Shown piece by piece: positions 23,089-30,836 of a stretch of DNA of 64,000 nt. A model generated the notes under the pieces. It was not told the origin of the DNA and searched no databases. It saw nothing but the letters and a program-made list of their open reading frames with translations. This DNA comes from Streptomyces sp. LHD-70 (GTDB lineage: Bacteria > Actinomycetota > Actinomycetes > Streptomycetales > Streptomycetaceae): assembly GCF_031157275.1 (NCBI RefSeq), contig NZ_JAVIFW010000001.1, positions 372,001 through 436,000 on the forward strand. The letters are read 5' to 3'. The first letter of the stretch is position 1; each line of letters starts with the position of its first letter. The translations under genes were made by a program, and so were the position numbers.

Positions 23089-23195
23089 CCCCGAGCCGGG
23101 CGCTCATCTCCCCGAACAGGGCACTCACCTGCCCCCCGAGCCGGGCGCTCACCTGTCCCCGAGCCGGGCGCTCACGTCCCCGAGGTGGCCGCTCA
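23089..23195. repeat. Five-copy 18-bp tandem repeat between convergent genes
   Basis: Units begin at 23089, 23110, 23134, 23157 and 23178 (spacing 21-24 nt) with core CCCCGAGCCGGGCGCTCA. The last unit is diverged and contains the MarR stop codon (TGA on the minus strand). The spacing and lack of any cas gene argue against CRISPR. Confidence 0.7.
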
Positions 23196-23630
23196 CGCGT
23201 CCAGCATCAGCCTCAGCAGGTCCCGCAGTGCCACCCGCTGCTCCCTCGACAGCGTCCCCAGAGGCTCGCGCGCGAAGTCGTCCAGGCCGTCGCGGAGTTC
23301 GCGTGCCGTGCGCTTGCCGTCCTCCGTCGTGGCGGCCAGCTTCACGCGCCGGTCGGCCGGGTCGGGGCGGCGCTCGACGAGGCCGCGGGACTCCAGGCGG
23401 TCCACGATGCCCGTGACGTTGGACGGCTCGCACTTCAGCTTCTGCGCGATCCGCCGCATCGGCATCGGTTCGAGGGAGAGCAGCCCGAGGACCCGGGCCT
23501 GGGCTCCGGTCAGGGTGTGCTTGCTCGCGGCCCGCTCGTACTCGTCGTGGTAGCGGTTCACCACGGAGCCGATCAGCTCGACGACCTCCAGGGTCAGCGG
23601 GTCGGTGCGGGGCGTGCGGGATGTGGCCAT
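23193..23630 (-). CDS. MarR-family transcriptional regulator
   Basis: A 145-residue winged-helix regulator: LTGAQARVLGLLSLEPMPMRRIAQKL, recognition helix CEPSNVTGIVDRLESRGLVERRP, and the wing DPADRRVKLAATTEDG. A Cys just before the recognition helix could allow thiol-based sensing, though it is not the N-terminal Cys of OhrR. The start at 23630 (MATSRTP) is preferred to 23648 on family length. It is divergent from an NADP-dependent oxidoreductase and close to ohr, so control of a reactive-electrophile or peroxide response is likely. Confidence 0.8.
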   Translation of the reverse strand: MATSRTPRTDPLTLEVVELIGSVVNRYHDEYERAASKHTLTGAQARVLGLLSLEPMPMRRIAQKLKCEPSNVTGIVDRLESRGLVERRPDPADRRVKLAATTEDGKRTARELRDGLDDFAREPLGTLSREQRVALRDLLRLMLDA

Positions 23631-23652
23631 GCACACCAGCGTACCCATTTAC

Positions 23653-23687
23653 TTGACAACATGAAATATCCAGGAGCATGGTTGTTT
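23653..23687 (+). promoter_or_regulatory. Promoter and candidate MarR operator
   Basis: TTGACA (23653-23658), an 18-bp spacer and CATGGT (23677-23682) form a good promoter for the oxidoreductase. TGACAACATG and CATGGTTGTTTCA are imperfect inverted repeats lying over both boxes, in a short AT-rich stretch between the divergent genes. Confidence 0.5.
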
Positions 23688-23749
23688 CACGTTCTGAAGT
23701 AGTTTCCCGGCAATCCCCGGGGTTGCTACGTCTCAAGGAGGCCGCACCC

Positions 23750-24769
23750 ATGTCGTCACTGCCTTCCACCAGCCGCGCCTGGCACCTGGTCGCCCGCCCG
23801 CACGGCTGGCCCGAGGACTCCGACTTCGAACTCCGTGAGGTGCCCCTCGCCGCGCCCGCCGAGGGCCACATCCTCGTGAAGAACCTGCACTACTCGGTCG
23901 ACCCGTACATGCGCGGCCGGATGAACGACGTGAAGTCGTACGTCCCGCCCTTCCAGCTGGACCAGCCCCTGGACGGCGGCGCGGTCGGCGAGGTCGTCGC
24001 CTCGAACGACCCGGGCTTCGCGGTGGGCGACCACGTCCTGCACGGCCTGGGCTGGCGCGACTACGCCGACGTACCGGCGAAGCACGCCAAGAAGGTCGAC
24101 GCCTCGATCGCCCCGCTCTCCGCCTACCTGGGCGTCCTCGGCATGCCGGGCCTCACCGCGTACGCGGGCCTCCTGGAGGTCGCCTCGTTCAAGGAGGGCG
24201 ACGCGGTGTTCGTGTCCGGCGCCGCCGGTGCCGTGGGCAGCCAGGTCGGCCAGATCGCCCGGATCAAGGGCGCCTCGCGGGTCATCGGCTCGGCCGGCAC
24301 CGACGAGAAGGTCAAGCTCCTCACCGAGGAGTACGGCTTCGACGCGGCCTTCAACTACAAGAAGGGCCCGGTCGCCGAGCAGCTGAAGGAGGCCGCCCCG
24401 GACGGCATCGACGTCTACTTCGACAACGTCGGCGGCGACCACCTGGAGGCCGCCATCAGCCGCCTCAACGTGCACGGCCGCGTCACCGTCTGCGGCATGA
24501 TCGCCGGCTACAACGACGCCGAGCCGACTCCCGGCCCGCGCAACATGGCCATGATCATCGGCAAGCGGCTGCGGCTCCAGGGCCTGATCGTCACCGACCA
24601 CCAGGCCCTTCAGCCCCAGTTCGTCCAGGACGTCGCCTCCTGGATCGCGTCCGGCGAGCTCAAGTTCAACGAGACGTTCGTCGACGGCATCGAGAACGGC
24701 GTGGACGCCTTCCTCGGCGTCCTGCGCGGTGACAACACCGGAAAGATGGTCGTCAACCCGACCCGTTAA
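23750..24769 (+). CDS. NADP-dependent alkenal/quinone oxidoreductase (CurA/LTB4DH type)
   Basis: A 339-residue zinc-free medium-chain reductase that reduces alpha,beta-unsaturated carbonyls or quinones with NADPH. DPYMRGRM near residue 57 is a family signature. The nucleotide-binding loop is VFVSGAAGAVGSQVGQIAR. The C-terminal part has FDNVGGDHLEAAI and GLIVTDHQAL, also family-typical. The start at 23750 has AAGGAGG 8 nt upstream. The divergent MarR gene probably represses it. With ohr immediately downstream it forms an electrophile/peroxide defence pair. Confidence 0.82.
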   Translation: MSSLPSTSRAWHLVARPHGWPEDSDFELREVPLAAPAEGHILVKNLHYSVDPYMRGRMNDVKSYVPPFQLDQPLDGGAVGEVVASNDPGFAVGDHVLHGLGWRDYADVPAKHAKKVDASIAPLSAYLGVLGMPGLTAYAGLLEVASFKEGDAVFVSGAAGAVGSQVGQIARIKGASRVIGSAGTDEKVKLLTEEYGFDAAFNYKKGPVAEQLKEAAPDGIDVYFDNVGGDHLEAAISRLNVHGRVTVCGMIAGYNDAEPTPGPRNMAMIIGKRLRLQGLIVTDHQALQPQFVQDVASWIASGELKFNETFVDGIENGVDAFLGVLRGDNTGKMVVNPTR

Positions 24770-24841
24770 GGTCTCACCAGTGACCGTTCCCGGGTCGTGG
24801 GCGCGAGCCCGGGGCGGCGCAACCATGGAGGAAAGCAGCAA

Positions 24842-25267
<426 letters not shown>

Positions 25268-25282
25268 TGACCCCCGCACGAC

Positions 25283-25320
25283 CCGAGGGCCGCACTCCGT
25301 CCGTGGAGTGCGGCCCTCGG
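25283..25320. terminator. Strong bidirectional hairpin terminator
   Basis: Perfect 16-bp stem (25283-25298 with 25305-25320) and 6-nt loop GTCCGT between convergent ohr and the M14 peptidase gene. There is no T-run, as is usual for Streptomyces. Confidence 0.85.
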
Positions 25321-25346
25321 TGTGTTCCCGGGCGCGTATCCCGGGG

Positions 25347-27704
25347 TCAGCCGATGAGCGCCCGCCCGACCTGCGGGAACAGGCCCTTCGGGTGCGCCCG
25401 GAACAGCGGCTCCGTGCCGAAGAGCACGACCTGAGCGCCGCCCGCACGCCCGCTGACCACGGACGCCTTCCCCGCCGCGTCCCGCGGACCGCCCTTGCCG
25501 TCGTCCGTCACCCGCCAGTGCCCGGCGACCAGCGGATTCCCGGTCGCGTACGACTGCTCGACGCGGACCCCCGAGCCGAGGCCCGTGAACCACAGCGGCG
25601 AGTACACGAAGCTGTGCGCCGGGGCTCCCTTCGTGAGCGAGCCCTCGTTCCGCACCCGCACCACGCCGTTGGCCGCCTCGTTGCCCTCGACCGCCGTCAC
25701 GTCGAGCAGCTTCGCCGACGCGTTGAACGCGGCACCCTCCGCTCCCCGCGCCACGACCCGGCCGCCGTCCGCGAGGAAGCCGTCGAGGGCCTTCCTCGCG
25801 GCGGCGTCCAGCTTGTCGTGGGCGAGCCCGGAGGAGACGAAGAGCACATCGGTGTTCTTCCAGTCGAAGCCGTCGTTGAGGGCCGCCGTCGACACCGGCG
25901 TCACGTCGAACTTCATCTCCCGCAGCGCGAACAGCTCACCCGGTGTGACGGCCGCCGCGACCTTCGTCCGGTGCCGCCCGTTGGCCGCCGCGACCGCCTC
26001 GGCCGAGTCGAGGCTCCGCCCCGGATCAGCGGCCGCCGCGCTCCGTACCGCCGTGCGCCGCACATCCAGGTCCGTGCCCTCCGGCACCGCCCGTACGTCC
26101 GCGCCCCACAGCAGGCCGAGGCTCCAGCCGGAGATGTCGTACATCGTCGACACCTTGTCGCTGATGTCCCGGCCGTCGGCGAGCAGCACATTCGCCATGC
26201 CGCGCTTCGACTGGTGCAGGTCCACCACGTACGAACCCGCCGGGTGGGAACGGCCCGCGAGCCGGAACGCGTGGCTCGCGCGCTCCACCCGTACGTCGTT
26301 GGCGAGCAGATGGTTCACCAGCCGGGCCGCGGCCGCGCCCCTCGCCGGGATGACGTACGCCCGCGGGAACTCGGTGGTGTAGACGTCCTCCGGGCCGATC
26401 CCCGGAACCCCCGGCACGGTCTCCTCGGAGACCTCCACCTGCTTCTCGCCCGCGTCCGCCCGCCGGAACGTCTCGATCTGGTCGGCGATCAGCGAACTCC
26501 GCTTTGAGCGCGCGAAGTCGAGGGTCGCGCGCATCGCCGCGCCCGCGATGTCCACGTTGATCGCGGAGCGGCGGCGCAGCTCGGCCACCGGCAGCTCGTC
26601 GTAGGCGTCGTTGTTCACCCGCATCGGGAACTCGATGGTGTGCGAGGCGACCGCGCCGTGGAACGGCATGTACTGCGGCGTGAAGATCGGCGGCCAGTCG
26701 TCCCAGCCCTCCTCCTGGTCCCGGAACGGGATCACGGCGGGCTTCACGCCGTCCCTCTCCTCGGTGTAGCCGAGGCCGTTGACGGACTTCTCCATCCCGA
26801 GGGCGTTGGCGTACGTGTTCTTCAGGAAGAGGTCGTACTCGTAGTTCTCGCCGTGCGGGGGAGTGGTCGGCTCGATCAGGGTGCCGTTGACGTACCCGTG
26901 CAGATCGATCATCACGGCGGGCTGCTTGTCGATGGCGATCTGCCGCATGGCGCGCGTCTCCGGCTGGGACGCGGTGACGAAGTCGCGGTTCAGGTCGAAG
27001 CCGTTGCCGTTGGCGCGGGTCCCGGCGATCCGGCCGTCCGGGTTGGCCGTGACGTTGAAGTACACCCGCGACCGGTCGAGCAGCCGCTCGGTCTTCTCGC
27101 TCTTCGACGTGGCGAGTTCCTCGATGAGTCCGAGGGCGGCGTCGGTGCCCTCCCACTCGTTGCCGTGGATGTTGTTGTTGACGAAGACGGGCGTCTTGTA
27201 ACGGGCCTTGATGCGCGGGTCCTTCGCGGCCCGCGCGGGCGCGCGCTCGATCAGCTCCCGCATCCGCTCCTGCTCCCGCGCCGTACGCGCCGACTCGGGC
27301 GAGGTCACGGTGACCAGATACAGCGGGTGCCCCTTCGAGGACCGCCCGGCGATCTCCACGCTGACCCGGTCGCCCAGCTCCTGCAGCTCGTTGAGGGCCG
27401 GTGCGATCGCGTGGTACGGGGTCAGGCCCAGCTTGACCGACTTGTCGCCGGGGTTCTCCGGCTGGGCGGGAAGGACCTGCTCGCGCGGGTAGCCGCCGGT
27501 GGCCGCCGACAGCGCCGACGGTGTGTCCCGCAGGGCCCGTTCGGCTGCGGCGGCCGGGGACGTGGCCGCGCGGCCGTCCGCGCGCGCCCCGCTGTCCCGG
27601 ACCGGGCTCGGCCCACCGGCGTCGGCGCTCGCGCCCAGCGGTGCGAGCAGGGCCGCGCTCGTCGCGGCGGCCAGGGTGATGGCTACGGGTCTGGGCATGC
27701 CCAC
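25347..27704 (-). CDS. Secreted M14-family zinc metallopeptidase
   Basis: A 785-residue exported carboxypeptidase-like enzyme. Residues 1-28 are a signal peptide ([23 protein letters not shown]). The M14 domain shows zinc ligands H180 and E183 in [12 protein letters not shown]269 in [11 protein letters not shown], and catalytic Glu358 in [10 protein letters not shown]. The 370-residue C-terminal part is a large beta-rich and glutamine-amidotransferase-like region ([20 protein letters not shown]). GTG 27704 has GGAGG 5 nt upstream; ATG 27698 is an alternative. Likely a peptide-scavenging or cell-wall peptide enzyme outside the cell. Confidence 0.83.
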   Translation of the reverse strand: MGMPRPVAITLAAATSAALLAPLGASADAGGPSPVRDSGARADGRAATSPAAAAERALRDTPSALSAATGGYPREQVLPAQPENPGDKSVKLGLTPYHAIAPALNELQELGDRVSVEIAGRSSKGHPLYLVTVTSPESARTAREQERMRELIERAPARAAKDPRIKARYKTPVFVNNNIHGNEWEGTDAALGLIEELATSKSEKTERLLDRSRVYFNVTANPDGRIAGTRANGNGFDLNRDFVTASQPETRAMRQIAIDKQPAVMIDLHGYVNGTLIEPTTPPHGENYEYDLFLKNTYANALGMEKSVNGLGYTEERDGVKPAVIPFRDQEEGWDDWPPIFTPQYMPFHGAVASHTIEFPMRVNNDAYDELPVAELRRRSAINVDIAGAAMRATLDFARSKRSSLIADQIETFRRADAGEKQVEVSEETVPGVPGIGPEDVYTTEFPRAYVIPARGAAAARLVNHLLANDVRVERASHAFRLAGRSHPAGSYVVDLHQSKRGMANVLLADGRDISDKVSTMYDISGWSLGLLWGADVRAVPEGTDLDVRRTAVRSAAAADPGRSLDSAEAVAAANGRHRTKVAAAVTPGELFALREMKFDVTPVSTAALNDGFDWKNTDVLFVSSGLAHDKLDAAARKALDGFLADGGRVVARGAEGAAFNASAKLLDVTAVEGNEAANGVVRVRNEGSLTKGAPAHSFVYSPLWFTGLGSGVRVEQSYATGNPLVAGHWRVTDDGKGGPRDAAGKASVVSGRAGGAQVVLFGTEPLFRAHPKGLFPQVGRALIG

Positions 27705-27824
27705 ACGTACCTCCGGGAGATCGATACCGGAGGTCTACCGGACCAACTCCGCGCCAACAAGAGGGACTTGACTGTCGTGACAGCACCGTTGCCCCGCGCC
27801 GACAGGGCGCCGACACGCTCCAGT

Positions 27825-27830
27825 TAGGGT
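27825..27830 (+). promoter_or_regulatory. -10 box TAGGGT, leaderless EI24 gene
   Basis: TAGGGT ends 7 nt before ATG 27838 and no ribosome binding site is present. GACAGG at 27801-27806, 18 bp upstream, resembles the element before the HAD gene at 2962. Confidence 0.45.
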
Positions 27831-27837
27831 GTCGCCC

Positions 27838-28746
27838 ATGGCCATGCGTGATCTGGGAACCGGTTTTGGATATCTCGCGAAGGGTCAGCGCTGGGCCGCG
27901 GGCCACGGGCGCTGGCTCGGCTTCGGCCTGATCCCGGGCCTGATCACCCTCCTCCTGTACGCGGCGGCCCTGACCGGCCTCGCCCTCGGCGCCGACGACC
28001 TGATCGCCTGGGCCACGCCGTTCGCCGACGACTGGTCGTCCCCCTGGATCGGCCTCTTCCGCGGCTTCCTCACGGTGCTGCTCTTCGTCCTCGGCCTGTT
28101 CCTCGCGGTGATCACGTTCACCGCGGTGACGCTCCTGGTCGGCCAGCCCTTCTACGAGTCGCTGTCCGAGCAGGTCGACAAGTCCGAGTCGCCCGACGGC
28201 ACCGCGCCCGAGTCGGGCCTGCCGCTCCTGCGCGAGCTGTGGATCTCGGCCCGCGACAGCCTGCGCATCCTGGTCCGCGCCGTGCTCTGGGCCGTCCTGC
28301 TGTTCTTCCTCGGCTTCATCCCGGTGATCGGCCAGACCGTCGTCCCGGCGATCGGCTTCTGCGTGACGGGCTTCTTCCTCGCCCAGGAACTCACCTCGGT
28401 CGCCCTGCAGCGCCGCCGCGTCGAAGTCCGCGAACAGCTCGCCCTGCTGCGCGCCAACCGCATGATGACCTGGGGCTTCGGCGTGCCGCTCGCGCTGTCG
28501 TTCCTGATCCCGTTCGTGGCGGTCTTCCTGATGCCGGGCGCGGTCGCGGGCGCCACGCTGATGGTGCGCGACCTGCGCGGCGAGAACGAACTCCCGCCGC
28601 AGCAGCCGGGCCCGCAGGGCGGCCAGGTCCAGGGCCAGGTCCAGGCCCCCGGCCCGTACGGACAGCCGCACCAGCCGGGGCAGCCGCCTCAGGCCCAGCA
28701 CCCGCAGCAGCCGCAGCCCCTCCAGAACAACCCGTACGCGAAGTAG
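27838..28746 (+). CDS. EI24/CysZ-like integral membrane protein
   Basis: A 302-residue protein with about five or six membrane helices in the first 235 residues (for example FGLIPGLITLLLYAAALTGLAL, GFLTVLLFVLGLFLAVITF, VLLFFLGFIPVIGQTVVPAIG). The order matches the EI24 domain family that includes the sulfate permease-like CysZ. QPFYESLSEQVD after the second helix pair is family-typical. The C-terminal 60 residues are a Pro/Gln-rich cytoplasmic tail. The start at 27838 is favoured by the -10 box 7 nt upstream. The substrate is not known. Confidence 0.75.
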   Translation: MAMRDLGTGFGYLAKGQRWAAGHGRWLGFGLIPGLITLLLYAAALTGLALGADDLIAWATPFADDWSSPWIGLFRGFLTVLLFVLGLFLAVITFTAVTLLVGQPFYESLSEQVDKSESPDGTAPESGLPLLRELWISARDSLRILVRAVLWAVLLFFLGFIPVIGQTVVPAIGFCVTGFFLAQELTSVALQRRRVEVREQLALLRANRMMTWGFGVPLALSFLIPFVAVFLMPGAVAGATLMVRDLRGENELPPQQPGPQGGQVQGQVQAPGPYGQPHQPGQPPQAQHPQQPQPLQNNPYAK

Positions 28747-28771
28747 CGCCGACGCCGGGCCCGCGCGGGGC

Positions 28772-30013
28772 TCAGCCCTCGGACGCCACCACGCCCACGA
28801 TCGCCCGTACCTGCGCCACGATCGCGAGCCGGTTGCGTACGAACTCCGGGTCCGTGACCGTGCCGTTCGCCGGGTCCGTGTTGCCCGCGCCGAACTGCAG
28901 GACCGGCGTGTGCACATGGCCGCCCGGCAGCTTGTCGCGCAGGCCGAGCCGGTCGCGCAGCAGCGTCGCTCGGTACGCGATCTCGTTCGAGAGGTAGTCA
29001 CCGCCTCCGCCCGCGCGGGCCGTCGACCCCTCCGTCGGCCCGTCCGGCCGCTCCACCGGCTCGCTCGCCCCGGCCGGGATCTCCGTCACCTCGGTGTTGT
29101 CGTACACGGGGAACGGCCCGGTGTCCGCGGCCACGATCCGCTCGTACGGCAGGGTCGTACGGGTCCACTGCGGCTGTGTGTCCGGGTCGGTGACCGGCAC
29201 CGTCTCCGTGCGCGACACGTTCAGGTTGTCCGGGAAGCCGCCCCGCCAGGCCCCGTTGAACCGCTCCACGTCGAAGCGGCCCACCCGGCCCTGGCTCACC
29301 GTCGTGAAGGCGTCCACGCGCGGCAGGTGCGGGCGCAGGGCGCGCTCCACCGCGCCGTCCGCGAAGTCCTGCCAGCGCACGGGGAACACGACCACCTCGA
29401 CCCGCGCCCGCCGCCCATCCGTAGTCCGCACATACGTACCGTCGAGCGCGAGCGCCGCCGCGCCCGAGGGGTTGCTGATGCGGACGTCCCGGTCGAGCGT
29501 GAACGGGTCGAAGCCGGTCAGCAGCACCCGCTTCTCGCCCTTGGCGCGCGCGGGGTAGCGGATGTCGTCCTGGCCGCGCGAGGTCCGTTCGAGGGCCGCG
29601 AGCAGCTCGGCGCGGCGAGCCGGGGACAGCTCGAACTCGGCTTCCAGGGCGCGCAGTTCACGCGTCATGCCGAGCCGCGCCCAGTACAGCGGCCGGTCGT
29701 CGCCCCGGCTCAACTCCCCGTCCGCCACGGGCGCCCGCCCCTGCACCCGGTCGACGGCCCGCTCCCACAGCCGCGCTCCATGGCGTACGACGACGCTCCG
29801 GGCCTCGGCGTACGAGTCCGCCTCGCGCAGGGCGCGCGCGAAGTCCGGCGCGGCGTCGTCGAATCCGCTGCGGCGCAGGATCTCCTGCGGTGCCGTGCGG
29901 TCCAGGCGCTGCTCCTCGACGGTCGCGGGCTGCGCCGCGGGGGCGGCGCCGAGGGTGAGGGACGAGCAGAGAGTGAGTATCGCGGCACCGAGCCGCACGC
30001 GTGCCAGGGTCAC
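28772..30013 (-). CDS. Secreted pyroglutamyl-peptidase-I-like protein with Cys-to-Ser active site
   Basis: A 413-residue protein with a signal peptide (LGAAILTLCSSLTLGAAPAAQ). A helical 130-residue N-terminal region is followed by a C15/Pcp-like fold beginning KRVLLTGFDPF at residue 161. Of the catalytic triad known for pyroglutamyl peptidase I, Glu250 (GRFDVERFN) and His368 (GGHVHTP) align. The nucleophile Cys is replaced by Ser342 in GDYLSNEIAY, where Pcp has VCNHLFY. The protein is about twice the length of Pcp and exported, unlike cytosolic Pcp. GTG 30013 has AAGGA upstream. It may be inactive, a serine variant, or a binding protein. Confidence 0.72.
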   Translation of the reverse strand: MTLARVRLGAAILTLCSSLTLGAAPAAQPATVEEQRLDRTAPQEILRRSGFDDAAPDFARALREADSYAEARSVVVRHGARLWERAVDRVQGRAPVADGELSRGDDRPLYWARLGMTRELRALEAEFELSPARRAELLAALERTSRGQDDIRYPARAKGEKRVLLTGFDPFTLDRDVRISNPSGAAALALDGTYVRTTDGRRARVEVVVFPVRWQDFADGAVERALRPHLPRVDAFTTVSQGRVGRFDVERFNGAWRGGFPDNLNVSRTETVPVTDPDTQPQWTRTTLPYERIVAADTGPFPVYDNTEVTEIPAGASEPVERPDGPTEGSTARAGGGGDYLSNEIAYRATLLRDRLGLRDKLPGGHVHTPVLQFGAGNTDPANGTVTDPEFVRNRLAIVAQVRAIVGVVASEG

Positions 30014-30072
30014 AGGGGTCCTTCCGTGAGCCGCCGTCGCCGGTGACGGACGGTGCCGGAAGTATGGCCCAA

Positions 30073-30666
30073 CTAACCGTTCGCGGACGGCTGTTCGGGC
30101 CCTTCGCCCACTCCACCTTCGAGCAGCGTCAGGAAGTGCCCGAACGCCGCCCCCATGTCCACCGCGTCCGGGTCCAGGAGCCACTGGAACTGCAGGCCGT
30201 CCATCACCGCGACCAGGAGCGGCGCCGCCTGTGCGGGGGTGAGGCCGCTCGGCAGGCACGCGCCGTACTCGGCGCGCAGCACCGTCTCCATCGACGGGCG
30301 CACCGCCGCGTACCGCTCCGTGAAGTAGGCGCGCGCCGGGTGGCCCTCCGTGACGCTCTCGCCGAGCAGCGCCGAGAAGGTCTGCACGATGCCCGGCCGC
30401 ATCGCGTTGTACTCGACCAGGGACTGCAGGAGTTCGAGGCGCCAGGAGCGCGCGGGCACCGCGTCCCACTGGTCGCGCTCCGCGAGGACGGCGACGAGCA
30501 GCGCCTCCTTGGTGGAGAAGTAGTGCAGCAGCCCCTGCTGGGTGAGGCCGACGCGCTCCGCGACCGCGCCGAGCGTCGCACCCCGGTAACCGCGCTCCGC
30601 GATGACCTCGAGGGCGGCCCGCACGATCTCCGCGCGCCGCTCCTCGCTCCTGGCTCTCGCCGCCAT
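30073..30666 (-). CDS. TetR-family transcriptional regulator
   Basis: A 197-residue regulator. N-terminal HTH: RAEIVRAALEVIAERGYRGATLGAVAERVGLTQQGLLHYFSTKEALL. The remainder is the usual helical ligand-binding and dimer domain (VVAVMDGLQFQWLLDPDAVDM is typical of TetR_C_6-like domains). It is divergent from the GH3 glycosidase across 170 nt that include an AT-rich inverted repeat, so it probably represses that gene and itself in response to a sugar or aglycone ligand (inference). Confidence 0.8.
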   Translation of the reverse strand: MAARARSEERRAEIVRAALEVIAERGYRGATLGAVAERVGLTQQGLLHYFSTKEALLVAVLAERDQWDAVPARSWRLELLQSLVEYNAMRPGIVQTFSALLGESVTEGHPARAYFTERYAAVRPSMETVLRAEYGACLPSGLTPAQAAPLLVAVMDGLQFQWLLDPDAVDMGAAFGHFLTLLEGGVGEGPEQPSANG

Positions 30667-30749
30667 GCCGCCCCACCTCTCGCCGGCCCCGTACGCCTGC
30701 CTGCCGGACCGACTTGCCGGACCTGCCAGTTGGACGGTACGGCATGGAA

Positions 30750-30790
30750 GGTAACGCTCAGGTAACGAAACCTACTGAATTACAGGTTCC
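30750..30790. promoter_or_regulatory. Candidate TetR operator between TetR and GH3
   Basis: Direct repeats GGTAACG at 30750 and 30761 (11-bp, one-turn spacing) lead into an inverted repeat GAAACCT (30767-30773) / AGGTTCC (30784-30790). The stretch is AT-rich compared with its surroundings. Confidence 0.45.
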
Positions 30791-30836
30791 GGGTGCAGGA
30801 TGAGATCCACACGTTGGTGGACGAGGAGGTAGGGCG

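Noticed and set aside
23089-23195. CRISPR array
   Set aside because: Spacers are only 3-6 nt, repeats diverge and no cas genes are present.
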